From Ursus arctos (lineage: Eukaryota; Chordata; Mammalia; Carnivora; Ursidae): DNA of 64,000 nt. The DNA is taken from assembly GCF_023065955.2 (NCBI RefSeq), contig NW_026622852.1, positions 7,286,423-7,350,422 on the forward strand. The letters run 5' to 3'. Under the pieces are notes generated by a model. It saw nothing but the letters and a program-made list of their open reading frames with translations. It was not told the DNA's origin and did no database searches. Both the position numbers and the translations under genes were made by a program. This document shows positions 35,225 to 47,503 of the stretch, in pieces; within the stretch, counting starts at the first letter, position 1; each line of letters starts with the position of its first letter.

Positions 35225-35385
35225 TCTCAAAACACTTTCATAGTCTTTATGAACTAGGAAATAACCAAGTGAAATAAGTAACAATATCCCAATTTTTCAG
35301 GAGGAGAAACTAAGGCTCAAATAAATTGCAAATTATATAATATCATTTAAGTCTACAGCAGAGCTAAGATTTTAACCAAAGTTGT
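35225..35385 (-). mobile_element. MIR SINE, antisense
   Basis: aggaggagaaactaaggctc and tctacagcagagctaagatt match the reversed MIR core and head side. Confidence 0.75.
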
Positions 35386-35604
35386 TTTGTTTTGAAATTT
35401 AAATCCTTTTTTATCCCAATATAATAGTAAAAGTCAATGAATCCGAAAAACTCCCTGATGACATAAAAATATCTTGAGGAGTAGGCTCAGTAAATTAATT
35501 AGCTAGTTAATATTTTTGCAGAGAAGAGTTTATTTCATGAAAAGAAATAGCAACACCAAGAGGTGTTAAATTGGATCAGCTAAAGTTTGTATTTTTCTGC
35601 CAAT

Positions 35605-35735
35605 TTTTTCCAGTTTTGTTGAAAAAAATTGACATATATCAAAGCATAAGTTTAAGGAGTAGAGCATGATGGTTTGACTTGCATATATTATGAAATGATT
35701 ACCACACTAGGTTCAGCTAACATTCGGTAAGTTCA
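35605..35735 (-). mobile_element. Old L1 3' UTR fragment, antisense
   Basis: attgacatatatcaaagcat, ggtttgacttgcatatatta and gaaatgattaccacactagg are reversed L1 3' UTR text, parallel to 16765-16870 and 53055-53150. Confidence 0.78.
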
Positions 35736-36880
35736 TTTTAACCTGTCTCTCGTTAGGAAAAAATAGTTGCAGATGTGGTAACAAAACAATTCTGTAGAAT
35801 GTATAAAATTGTTCCTTTAAAATATAAAAATATCTGGCTTGCAAATTTAATCTGAGATAGACATCTTAAAGACCAAATGTCTATCCCAGTGTTTAAATTT
35901 TCAACAAGATATTCTGTGATCCACTACAGCTATATTATTAGCTTTACAACTGTACATTGCCACTCTATTGTTGCCTTGGCTGAAAGAGATCCTGTTGCTA
36001 GGAAATCTTCCAGACTTGGTAAAGAATGATTTTAATTGATGATATCATTATTTCTTCTTTGCTGTAGGCCATATGCTACAACAGAAAGAATTTTTATTTG
36101 AGACAAAAAGACCTGGAATTGAATTTCTATTCATCCATCAACCATCTGCATGATATTAATCAAGCTACTGTGATAGACCTCTCTAAAGGTCAATCAAAAA
36201 TTTCGTAAGACTTCCTTCATCCCTACCTATTGCCAAGTTCCTCTGAGCCCTGCCTGCCTGCCTGCCAAGATTGCTTCTTATCTTCTTTGCTTGATCCATC
36301 ACCAATTTTCTCCTCTGGACCTATGGGTGTATATAATCCTCAGTTATGGCCATTCTCAGCCATACTGATGCCAATTAAGTCTCAAGTGACGATGCTGTGT
36401 GCTTTGAAATTCTGGACTCTGGTCATCTGTCTGGGTACCTTGACCATTATTCTGTCAATACTTACTGCAAAACTTGAACATCCTATCTCTTCTAGGCCCC
36501 CATTCTAACTCCTTCTCTCTTCCCTCTTCCAATCAGTGAACATGGAGTACAGACAGACTCATGTTTCTTCAGGGCTCTTGGCTGTTAGTCTTGGCATCTC
36601 CTATGCTGCTCTATTTCATCTTGCTCAGGCAATGGCTCAAAAAACACACTTCAAAAACCCTTATTTATTTTTGATTAGGAGATCTTATGCAGATCCAACC
36701 TTTTCTCTTTGAAATTTTCAAATTTGTGCTCAAAGAAAACAAATATCCACACACTTCTCATTAAGCAAAATATAGATTTTAAGAGCACATAAATGCACTT
36801 ACTTTATTATATACACTATTAATATCTCTCTCACAAACATTCTTGCATATGTTGTAAATACTCTGTTTGTCCTTTTAGGT
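35736..36880. other. Unassigned stretch
   Basis: A short (CCTG)n run lies at about 36250-36267. The 92-aa frame at 36230-36508 shows no recognisable family. Confidence 0.35.
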
Positions 36881-37275
36881 GTATTTTCCACAATTCTCCA
36901 CCAGTCCAGGGGGCTCAATGTTATGGATTTTGTCAGACTACCTGTCTTCCTTTTAGTTTGTTTGGCCAATGAAAGACTTTCCTGACAGGAAACCAGTGTG
37001 TGTGTGGGGGGGAAAGGGGTGCTGTGATTTGTGCCCAATTTTCATAAGGCAAAGGATAGGCAGAGGCTGCATTCTTTTAGTTGGGAAGCTCTTTTCCTAT
37101 GATAGTTCTGAGGAGTTCATGAAAACCATTGTCTCCTTTCCCCTCCTGGTCTTTGCTAGTCCCTTCTCAGCTTCTTTAATCCTATATACCCTTTAGTAAA
37201 TGGTACCATCATTAAATTCTCTATACTCCTTTTGTACATGCCATCTGTTTTTCATAGGGCCCTGACTGATATAGT
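36881..37275 (+). repeat. Possible old interspersed repeat, family unresolved
   Basis: The end tttcatagggccctgactga resembles a 3' end common to several old mammalian elements, and a GT/G-rich patch lies at about 36996-37012. The family could not be named. Confidence 0.3.
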
Positions 37276-38129
37276 CTCCCTGCACCAAGTTTAACTAAGC
37301 AGTGTCTACTGCAAGTGTTCAGCTACCTTTTTAGAAATAATTGGTCCCTGAACAGAAACGGAAGAAGGAACTGGTAGAAATAGTTTACAACCCTTCTGTC
37401 AGGATTTAAAAATGCAATTTCTCATTTAAAATAGTCATACCCTAAAGATATATAAAGATATATAAAGTAGTCAAGTTTAATAGAACATTTTATACACTTT
37501 AATAATGTTTAAGACAATTCTATAAAAAGAATAAGGTTAAAAAAAAAAGGAATGAGTGATATTTTTCCTCTCTTATTCAGTTTATTTTATACTCGGATTT
37601 TAAAAATTTTCATGTCTGGGAAATTCCCTGCTCAAAAATCACGTCTGTAATTATGATCTTGGGAGTCTAACGATTTTAGATTTCCCTTTCCCTGTAGCCC
37701 CCTTTGAAGCTGCATCATTAAATCATCATTTGTACATCCTTTTTCTTTTTTCTCATATAACTGATAAATAGTACATGGTACTTCTGAATAACCAGGCTAG
37801 TGGTCATACTAGACTTTAATAAAAGACACTTGGGCTTTTGCTTGGGTCATCTGCAAGAAAGGACTTTCTTTTTTTTCCTGAATACTGCAGTAATCATCTT
37901 GAGAACTTTTTCCTACCATTCAATACAAAATTTGCACTTCAGAGATATTCCTATTTTGCTTTATCAAAGTACTCATAAGACTAATCAGTAACATTTGCTT
38001 TAGTAATTAGGCATCATTGAACTTTTCCATCTTTCTTAAAAGGATTCTGATAGACTTGTAAATCATAATATCTCATGATATTGTTAGATAACTGTTACAG
38101 CAGAGGCTATTGGCTCTTTTTCAAGACTG
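37276..38129. other. Unassigned spacer
   Basis: A local duplication aaagatatat(a) occurs at about 37444-37466. Nothing else was recognised. Confidence 0.4.
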
Positions 38130-38535
38130 GCTTCCCCTTCTTTCTGAGCATACCACTAGCCCATCTATCCCAGGCTCTTGTGATTAGTTATGGTAATTTG
38201 ACAGAACTCCAACTCACTCTCGGGGTAAATGATGGATGTCATTCCTAAACCTGGCCTAGGGAAAACTCAAACATGCAGTCCTCATGCTCATTCCATTGTC
38301 TGACTGAATCATATGGATGTTACCAACAGAGTGACCATGAAAATCAGTCTGAAAGACAGTAAAGAGATCATCAGGATTTGTTACTGAATAACTGAATAGA
38401 GCAGAGTCTCTCCTGTCTACCTGGAGTTGCCCTTTATTTTAATTGAGCAGGAAAAATACTTCTGTTGAGCCAATATACATTGGGGGGGGGGGTCTATCTG
38501 TTACAAAAGTTAGCTACCCTAACTGACACAAAGAG
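38130..38535 (+). repeat. Possible old LTR-like repeat with a poly-G run
   Basis: It ends gttacaaaagttagctaccc then taactgacacaaa, a common ancient repeat end. A run of about 11 G lies at about 38481-38491. The family is unresolved. Confidence 0.35.
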
Positions 38536-38689
38536 TAAGACCAAATTAATTCTTTCTCACTGATGGTTTAAAATGATTTTCTCATTTGTGTAGTGAATTT
38601 CCTTGACCCTTTGTTTTCCTCTAAATACTACATGGAAGCTGTCAAAAAATAAGCTTGTTAAATAAATACATATAATAACTATTTAAAGA

Positions 38690-38830
38690 GAGCCCAATGG
38701 GATCCATACATTCTGCTAAACTCTGGGGATGAGCAAAAACAGATATATTCCTTGTCTCACAGATCTTGCTGACTAGTGCAGAAGGCAGACACTAATCAAA
38801 TAATTGCAGAAACAAAATAATATTTATGAG
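38690..38830 (-). mobile_element. L2 LINE fragment, antisense
   Basis: ctgctaaactctggggatga, gcaaaaacagatatattcct and cagacactaatcaaataatt match the reversed L2 3' region. Confidence 0.6.
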
Positions 38831-39149
38831 ATAACTATTTTGAAAGAAAAAGTAATATGAAACACCTGACTTGGTATGAGGCAGGTATAATTTTTGAGAA
38901 AATGAGTGAAATCAGTAGAAAGAGTATGATTGTATCCTGAGCAGTAGATACACTATGTCCAAAGATGCTGTGGATGAAGAGAGCATAGCAATGCAAGGAC
39001 TTGGCATAAAGTCACTGCGACTGGAGCACAGCCCACTGTGTGGTATGAGGTAAGGTTAAGAAAGTAAATATGAGCCAAGAATATGCAAGACTTCATTGAT
39101 CACATTCTCCTCTCCCATCCACATTGTACATGGCAACCCAGCTTCCACG

Positions 39150-39290
39150 TATTCAGAAAGCCGCCTTTGTCAATACCACCTATCAGTTATCACCACTGAC
39201 TTTCCTTACTATCGAATGTTCTGTGCTCATAGTTACTTCCTTTTCCATTAGAAACTTTGGTGCCTCACTCTCTTCATTCATCTCTAACAT
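39150..39290 (+). mobile_element. L2 LINE ORF2 fragment (weak)
   Basis: gcctttgtcaataccaccta and gactttccttactatcgaat resemble the sense L2 ORF2 reverse-transcriptase region. It is strongly diverged. Confidence 0.4.
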
Positions 39291-39339
39291 TATGGCAGAT
39301 TGCATTTTCCAAACATTACCACAGGTTTCAGTTAAAAGA

Positions 39340-39580
39340 CCAAGCAAAGGTCTCAGATAGAAGTTATCATCAACCACTAGATATATGAACAATCAAGCCT
39401 GCAGATGATTGTAGCCTTGAGATTTCAAGTTGCTCTAACTGATGAGTACAACAAAATATCTCTGCTGGGCACTGTCCAAATTGCAAATTTACAAGCAAAA
39501 TACATGTCATTGTTTTATTCCCCTAAGTTTTAGAGAAATTTTTTGCACAGCAATAGGTAATCAGAGCAGATATTCTGGTT
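39340..39580 (+). repeat. Possible old interspersed repeat, family unresolved
   Basis: The end tttttgcacagcaataggta is typical wording of an old mammalian repeat 3' end. I could not name the family. Confidence 0.3.
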
Positions 39581-39654
39581 CCTTGTTTTTATTAAGTGAT
39601 TTTCTTCAGTATAAAATTTAGTAAAGTGTGTGTTTTTTTGTTTTTATTTTTTCC

Positions 39655-39885
39655 CAAGTTAGCTTTCTGTGGTTCAAATCACTACTATCACCTTCTAACT
39701 ACGTAAAAGAGTACAAATTGCTGTACGTAATTTTATTCATCTGCAAAATTGTGAAAATAATAGTAAATATGTCCTGGTCTTAGTATAATGGTTAAATGAC
39801 ATAATTCATGTAGGGCATTATAGCACTATACTTGGTATATTATGTACAAAAGTACATAATAAATGTTCAACAAATGCATTATTTT
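39655..39885 (+). mobile_element. MIR SINE
   Basis: Sense MIR order is retained: caaatcactactatcacctt, ttattcatctgcaaaattgt, then the 3' end cataataaatgttcaacaaa. Confidence 0.75.
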
Positions 39886-40173
39886 CATTTAACTTTGAGA
39901 CTTTGGGGTTGCCTATCATTCTACCAATAATTCTATCATATTTTAGTTTGGTGTATTCTTCCCAGCATTCTTGAATATTCCCACTGCCTCAACAATCTCT
40001 TTCAAGTGATATTTGATTTCCTTTGATGTAAGTAGGTTTTGAGGCTACAACTAAAACCAATTGCCCTTTATAATTTTTCAGCATTGTCTCATATTTTGCA
40101 ATATTTACTCTTTCCTTCCTCAGCATACATTTTTAATGTAGATAAAAAAAAATTCAGGATGCTAGGCATTTTA

Positions 40174-40384
40174 TTTTATTTTTTTTATTTTTTAATTTTT
40201 TAAAGATTTTATTTATTTATTTGACAGGGACAGCCAGCAGAGAGGGAACACAAGCAGGGGGAGTGGGAAAGGAAGAAGCAGGCTCCTAGTGGAGGATCCT
40301 GATGTGGGGCTCAATCCCAGAATGCTGGGATCATGCCCTGAGCCAAAGGCAGACGCTTAACGACTGCGCCACCCAGGTGCCCCA
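40174..40384 (-). mobile_element. CAN-SINE, antisense
   Basis: T-rich tail, gacagggacagccagcagag, gaagaagcaggctcctagtg, head cacccaggtgcccc. The 10-bp target duplication aggcatttta is at 40164-40173 and 40385-40394. Confidence 0.95.
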
Positions 40385-40394
40385 AGGCATTTTA

Positions 40395-40843
40395 AATAAA
40401 AGTATGAAAGTCATCTTACATTTAGATGACTTCTTATAAAAATATGAAACAAAGAAGACTAAAGGAGAATAAGATGGTAATTTGAGGAAAATATAATTTT
40501 GTATAAAATTTGTTAAGGAAAAGAGAGTATCTTTTTCCAAATGAAGTAAAAATTTTTTAACCAAAAAAAGTCATTTTAAGTTTTGTTTGTTTTTAAACCC
40601 TCAATGATTATGGTATAGACTTCTGGTTTTATCCACTAACCTGCTTGAAGTATGTGTCTGAAAAGAAATATATACTTCTTATTAAGAATTAGAAATTATA
40701 ACTTTTAGTATTCATAACTAAGTATTTAAATCAGTGATTTCAGTAGGCACAATCCATGCTAGTGACCATGAGCGGCCTTGCAGAGTTGGAATGTTGAAAA
40801 TAATTTTTAATTGCACAACGAATCCTCCAGAAGAGTAATCCAA
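40395..40843. other. Unassigned spacer
   Basis: No recognised gene or repeat. Confidence 0.4.
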
Positions 40844-40859
40844 AAGAATATGTCTTTGA

Positions 40860-41064
40860 GGGGCATCTGGGTGGCTCAGTCGTTAAGCGTATGCCTTCGG
40901 CTCATGACGTGATCCCAGGGTCCTGGGATGGAGCCCCGCATCAAGCTCCCTGCTCTGCTGGGAGCCTGCTTCTTCCTCTCCCACTCCCCCTGCTTTTGTT
41001 CCCTCTCTCGCTGGCTGTCTCTCTCTGACAAATAAATAAATAAAATCTTAAAAAAAAAAAAAAA
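40860..41064 (+). mobile_element. CAN-SINE, sense
   Basis: Head ggggcatctgggtggctcag, tRNA-like cgttaagcgtatgccttcgg, gcctgcttcttcctctccca, tail caaataaataaataaaatct and poly-A. The 16-bp target duplication aagaatatgtctttga / aagaacatgcctttga (two mismatches) lies at 40844-40859 and 41065-41080. Confidence 0.96.
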
Positions 41065-41142
41065 AAGAACATGCCTTTGAAATTTCCCATGCTTTGCCTT
41101 GTCAAATGTAGTCTTGTGAATCACTTTCTAGTTCAAGACTAA

Positions 41143-41330
41143 TAAAGGCTAACATTATGGGACACCTGCTATGTGCCAGGCACTATTATAAGTTATTTAG
41201 CTGATTTAATTGAATTAATTTTCAAAGCAACACATTGGTACTATTATCATCTCAATCTTTTAGATGGATAAACACGCACAGAAAAATTAGTCATCTTGTT
41301 TAAGCCTACTTAGATGCTTGATACCTATTT
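41143..41330 (-). mobile_element. MIR SINE, antisense
   Basis: acctgctatgtgccaggcac and tactattatcatctcaatct match the reversed MIR 3' half and core. Confidence 0.82.
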
Positions 41331-41434
41331 AAGTGGTACATATTGGGGGCTGAAATTTGGAAGACGACTCTGCTTCCAGAATCCTGCTTGTAGGTTTTGT
41401 GCCATGTGATGGACAAGTGGGTTCTGGTATAAAG

Positions 41435-41880
41435 CCTAATCTCTTAAGCATGACAGTCAAAAGCTTTCATGACGTGGCTCCAGCTCTTGCTGCCTACCTA
41501 TTCCTTCCTTCCCTTCTCTGTAAACCAATTAGTATCATTTCACGAGAACACTGCATTCCTATCCCACCGTCTTTTTAAAAATGCTTACATTTGGTATATG
41601 TTTCTTCTTCCTTTTAGTTTGTCAAAATCCTGACAGTTTTTGTCAGGTCAGTTAAGTGGTGTCTTTTCCATGGAGATTTACCTGAGCCAGCCCTATTTAT
41701 GAATGAGAAAGAAATCCTTTCTTTCTCTTTCCTCAAGAAACCACCTTGTTAGCTCTCATGCATACATTTAGTAGGTTATATCCCAAGCTTCCTGAGAGTA
41801 AGAAACATTGTGTCTTCTTTTTTTGTCTCCCCAAAATGACTGGCATAGAGCCTTGAATAAAATCAGTATTCACAAACTGC
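41435..41880 (+). mobile_element. L2 LINE 3' part, sense
   Basis: gctttcatgacgtggctcca and gctcttgctgcctacctatt match L2 ORF2. Then aagcttcctgagagtaagaa and tgactggcatagagccttga match the L2 3' end, in the right order. Confidence 0.72.
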
Positions 41881-44800
41881 TGGTTTAAGCTAAATTAGGT
41901 TCATTATTTCATGGCCCTTTACAGCATAGCAAACATTCTAAACAATTATGAAGAATCACTGTTCATAGAAACTTGACGAAGAATCTTTTATATTAACATG
42001 TTTTGATGTTCTAGGTATCTAGTATCTATGCAAGATAAAGTAGCTGACTCTAAAATTATCTTATGTGGGAAAGTATGAATGAAAAAATATTTCCAATTAT
42101 CCAAATGTATTATCAAAGGTGACTTAAAGGCTAGGTCAAAGTAGTTGGGAAGCTGAAGGTTATAATATTTTTTGATTAACCTAAAATGATCTTGACATTC
42201 AGACATGATAATCCAATCAGAAAGAAAAGATTTTGTGTTTTGTGCCATGAGATTATTCAGTTATTTTTTTTTCCGTTCTTCATAATTAACTACATGCGAC
42301 CAAATGTATTTTTAAAAAATAGAGATGCCACAGTATATCCACTAAAAATATAATAAATGTTCATCTGCCTGATGAAACATTTCCATTTTATGTACTCTAC
42401 ACTACAGACTAATTCATCCCTGTGGCAAATGTGTCAAGATAACAATGACATTTCCTCACTTGGCATTTGAATTATCCTAACAACATTTAATTCTGTGGAA
42501 GTACAGAATTTTCCTTAGTGGTCATCAGTCTTGTAATTCATTAAAAATTTTTTTTTTTGGTGTGTGAGGAATTTAATCAGATCATCCTGTGCTATCTGTT
42601 CAGTATGTTCAATTCTCTCTTTCCATCTCTATCTTAAAATTGATGAATTTTTATAGTTAAAATGTTTATCCATAACTCAATTAAAGATTTTTAATTTATC
42701 TGATTTAATATGCAGTGGGCAAGAAAGCACCTAATTCAACAGATATCAAAAATATCTCCCGCTGAATTGACATAGAGCCACTGTGGTAACATTTAGAGAA
42801 ATCAATTGCATTACAATCAAGAGAAACATTCCCAAGGGCAAGAAAATATTGTGGCTCAAACCTCTACTACTGGGGGAGTGTTTAATTATGTGGACTCTTA
42901 GGGAGTTGTATAAACCAGGTGGAACATCAGGGAGTGCTTAAGTTTAAGTGCTACTACAAGAGGGATATTGAGTATACCAATTTTCTTTACAATAGAATTA
43001 CCCTGCTTTTTATAACCACATATTTCAATCACTTTGAGCCAATGAGTTCAAGCAAGTTTGTCTTCTCAAAGAGCTTAATCAGACTTTCACAGGAAATAAC
43101 TTTTTTGGCAAATATTTCACCAAAGAATAGTTCTACAATCTATTTTTCTCTTCGCTGGCATGCGTTAGAGATCTGGCCTCTTTAGGCAGGCTTCTATACA
43201 CTGAGAGGCAAGATTTAATATCCTTGGCTTTATGGTGCACAAAGAGAAGCCCATGAGATGTATAACTGCAGAGCTTCCAGAAGAGGTCTAGTGCATACAT
43301 TCATGTAGGAGAAAACTCCAAGCTGCCTCATACTTGCTTGCAACCTTTTCCTAAACTGCATTTTCGTTTTTACACGTCTTCCCTCTGATTCTGATCAAAG
43401 CCATCCACCGTGGCTCTTAGTGTGTTGTTTGTCATCACTTTTTTCTAACTGGATAACTATAGCTGATTATGTTGTTTTCCCAAAGTTGCCCTTGCCATTC
43501 TGAGGAGCTTTATAATCCTACTGAGTTCTTTTATATTTTGACTGCAGACCCAATTATGGGTGTTTAAACATCAAAATGCTTTAAAAAATTCTAAATAAAA
43601 ATGAGGCTTATGATCAATATATGTTTAATGGTAAAATGTTTTGATTTCTCTTTTTGGAGAGATATTTAAGACCATTAATAATTGACAGAAATATGTCATG
43701 CCTACCTGGAAACTGAAAGATTGACTCAGGCTTGCCTCAGCAGCCAAGGAAAAAAGTTGATCTGCTTTGGTTTTGGATTTGTAATACCTGTGTTTGGCCT
43801 GTGTTGAGCGTGCATGTGTGCACCTGGACACACACACGTTAACAATGTATGAGGACTGTACGTCCATAAGTTGACTAGATATTTTTCATCAAATATTGCC
43901 AACAAATTATTTTAATATATTCTTTGGACTCTACTGGGGGATCAATTTAGTACAAACATGAAAATAAATAGTACTTTGTAAATGTACTCTAAATGAGGTT
44001 TACAGGCATCTATGAAAATTCTCGATTAAGTTAGGCACTGCTCCCACTCAATGTAAATACGGCCTGTGGCTGTGTACATTTCATAGATCATTTGCACTAC
44101 TCAATAACATCTGAAGAATATTAATCAGGCTAAAATAAGAGATAGGAAGCTAAAGAAATTCAATATAAACATGTAGGAGAGTGAACTTTCTGACCTCTCT
44201 TGGTTGAACAGAGTTAAATCTATTACTTAGAATCGGGCAACAAATACACAGGAAGGATTTGTCACAGGGTTATCAGATTTCATAACAATCAGTGACAATG
44301 ATGGTACCTTGTTGTGAACTTGAGAGCTGAGTTTAAATTAAGATGAAATGCCCTAGATTAGGCATTAGATAAAGCTACCCATTATATTATTAATTTTAAT
44401 TAGATTCTTTGCTTCCTTATGTTCTTTGATCTGTGCTAAGTAATTAAGCCCATTTTACTTTCTAATTGGATTATTGTGCATGTCTTGCTAAATCCAAAGA
44501 TAAGAGAATGTATAGGGTCTAAATATATACTGCTAAATATATACTGCTTTGTTGTGGGTATCCTGCCTATAGAATGGTGCTCTGAGTGTAAGAATACGTT
44601 TTGAAGTGTAATTTGACTATGGCAGCACTGTTGATCTTTCCAGGAAGAATGTAAAACATGATTTCTTACATTTATGTAATGTATTCTGCTGAGTCCTTAC
44701 TTTTTAAAGCAGAGGCTTTTGGAATCCAAAAGGAAGAAATTTTCTAGTGTAAAAAATTTGGATGATGCCAATATATAGAAAGGAATTTAGGGGTCCAGAA

Positions 44801-44969
44801 GACAAAATGTTCCCAACATAAAGAAGGCAATGTCCCAATGTCAAGATAAGACTAGACTGATAGACTACGGTTATGAGCCAGATCTATGATTTGATGGTGC
44901 AGCTTTATCTTGAACCAACTGTCAGACTGTTGGAAACGCTGAATGTTTGAAGATGACTTTTGAGGTTGA
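41881..44969. other. Long unassigned stretch
   Basis: About 3 kb with no recognised gene, RNA or repeat beyond a T run at about 42550 and a short CA patch near 43830. A 15-bp tandem duplication (ctaaatatatactgc) lies at about 44519-44548. Confidence 0.4.
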
Positions 44970-45240
44970 CAATAAGGAGAATAGCTAAATTTAATTGAGC
45001 ACTATTATTCAAGGCATGGTAATAAGCATTTTAATATAAATCATTAAACCATCTCATTTAACCTTAACATACCCCTCTTTGGGTAAATATTTCACCTAAG
45101 TCCATTTTACAGAAAATTGTAAAGAAAACTAAAGCATAAAAACAATGTGACCTGACTCTGCTGCTACGTATCAGATGTAAGCCCTGAACCAAAGTGTGTG
45201 TAACTCCAGAGTTTATGTATGTTTCAATCACTACCTCTCT
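44970..45240 (-). mobile_element. MIR SINE, antisense, nearly full length
   Basis: aatttaattgagcactatta, cattaaaccatctcatttaa, aagtccattttacagaaaat and gtgtgtaactccagagttta follow reversed MIR from 3' end to head. Confidence 0.82.
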
Positions 45241-45544
45241 ATAGCAGTTCTAGTTTAATCATGAATTTCAGGAACCTCTGTCAGACTCCATTTTCTCACT
45301 CATAAGGTGGAGCCTGAAATGCCTTCAACTCTTAGTGGTGCTGTATAGATCTGAATTATTCATATTTTTAAGTATGATTAGTGTGACATCGTCAAGGAAC
45401 ACAATAGACTAATCAATATATTGCTTCTTTCTCCTGAAACCACAGCTAAATTATCTGGGGCTTGAATACAGTAGCCTTTAATCAACACATTGATAGTTTC
45501 TGAACTGGTCTTGCTTCCCTCTTACTGTTCTATAAGTTTATTTC
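45241..45544. other. Unassigned spacer
   Basis: No recognised gene or repeat. Confidence 0.4.
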
Positions 45545-46210
45545 CACCTGTCAGCCAGAATTATCCAAATGAATTGTAAATGAAGTGTAAATAAAGTCAT
45601 GACGATACTTTCTCTGAAACCTACAATGGCTTCCCACTTCACACAAAATATAATTCAAAGTTTTCTTCATAGCTGACAAAGTTTCCCTTAACCTGACTGA
45701 ACAACTTGTGTGACTTCATGTCATATCACTTACCTGCTCCCCACACCGATTCAGCAAACCAGATAGGCCTCTGGTGTTTCCTCAAATACTGGCAAGCATT
45801 CTCAGTCCATACCCATGCATATGTTGCTCCTCTTAATCCACATATCAGCTCAAATATGACCTCCTCTGGGATGCATTCCCAGACTATCCTATACATAATA
45901 GTATGAAATAGCACAAACACTCCACCGACATTACTCTCTTCACTATTTACCCTTTAGTCTGTTTTTTTTTTTAATTTTTCTTCATAGCGTGTATTATATG
46001 ACTGTTGATTTATTTACTTTTTTATCTATAATTTTTATTATTGCTTTACTCTTACAGAAGCAGATTTCATGAGACGAAAAAAAAGAACTGGATTTGCTTT
46101 GCTCACTGTGATGTCTCCAGAGCAGAAAGAGTGTCTGGAACACTATATAAATTCAATTAAAAAAAAGAATGAATGGTGAATAAGTGAATGAATGAATGAA
46201 TGAATGAATG
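45545..46210 (+). mobile_element. L2 LINE, long 3' part with (GAAT)n tail
   Basis: The sense L2 order is intact: ctacaatggcttcccacttc, cacttacctgctccccacac, ctcaaatatgacctcctctg, a T-rich 3' UTR, then ggaacactatataaattcaa and a (TGAA)n tail at about 46183-46210. It is unusually long and complete for L2 in this window. The tail repeat is the normal L2 3' terminus and has expanded. Confidence 0.82.
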
Positions 46211-47258
46211 AACAGACATATCCTAATGCCCATTACCTTAAAAGTACTATTTTAGGTATTTTGAAATAAGTCTGGTTTTATACACTTCTTCTCATATGAC
46301 ACAAAGTCTATAAACACTGAGCCATCACACTAATATATTTGAGAAAAAGGAAATAACCCTGTTGGAAAAGGTCCGACAGCAGGGCTCTTGAGTAAATTAT
46401 CTAATTATTTCTAATACCTGCATTTCTCTAACCTTCACAGCCAAGCCCATTTAGCAATCTGCTCTTGGTTAATCCCATTTTATATTTTGAGGATAACTCT
46501 TTTAGCATACAATGTGACTTAAACTAGTGAAGTAGTAATATCAGCTTTAATGCTGGCTCCTGTTTATCTTGATTTCCCAGCATCTGAATCACCTGTAGGA
46601 ATAAGAGTCTAATTTTTACCCTACACATCCTGCTGACATTTTTACTCTTATTTCTCTGACCACTGTTCTTAATGTCTACTCCACCCACGTGGACCTCTGG
46701 ATATGCCCCTAATCCTTGCTATTGGAACTTCTGATTGCTTGCACCTAGCTCTGATATTTTGTGTGGTATCCATACTCCACTCTGACCTTTCATTCTACTG
46801 TTTTAGATATGATGTTTCTCTAACTTCAAAAATTTGAAGGATGTTTTAACAAATACAAATTGTAACAAAGTTATTGATTAAAGGAAGAAATCACTTAAGT
46901 ATATTTAAAGTCAATAGCTATACATATTTAACATCTACTGGTATTTATTTTCATTGCTGGTCAGGAGTGTATATCCTACCAAGATGTACATGAGATACTT
47001 TAGCACTTCTATAGTGTTACAGTATGCTGTGGTAAGTTACCTTGATATGAGAAATGAGGTTTTGTTATTAATCTTTTTGAGGTTTATTTATTACAGCTAT
47101 AAATAGCAGAACAGCCTTTCTAAATATCAAGAAATTCTGCCATGGCTTACTACAATAGTTTCATATTATAGTACTTAATGAGACAATGGTGTAAAGCACT
47201 TGGTAAAATTTCAAGTGCCTTAATATGTAAACTACAACTTGATTATAGAACATATTTC
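46211..47258. other. Unassigned stretch
   Basis: No recognised gene or repeat. Confidence 0.4.
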
Positions 47259-47276
47259 AAAGTATAAATGATTTTT

Positions 47277-47485
47277 CTTTTTTTAAGATCTACTTATTTA
47301 TTTTAGAGAGAGAGTGTGTGCAGGAGTGGGGAGAAGGGTAGAGGGAGAGAGAGAACCCTCAACCAGACTCCCTGCAGAGCATGGAGCCTGACACAGGGCT
47401 CAGTCCCAGAACCCTGAGATCATGACCTGAGCCGAGATCAAGAGTCTGACAGTCGCTCAACCGACTGAGCCACCTGGGGATCCTG
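47277..47485 (-). mobile_element. CAN-SINE, antisense
   Basis: T-run tail, taagatctacttatttattt, GA-rich tract, agcatggagcctgacacagg, head ccgactgagccacctgggga. The 18-bp target duplication aaagtataaatgattttt / aaagtacacatgattttt lies at 47259-47276 and 47486-47503. Confidence 0.95.
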
Positions 47486-47503
47486 AAAGTACACATGATT
47501 TTT

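Noticed and set aside
46183..46210. Regularly spaced gaat repeats that could suggest a repeat array
   Set aside because: This is the normal 3' tail of the L2 element. There are no spacers, so it is not CRISPR-like.
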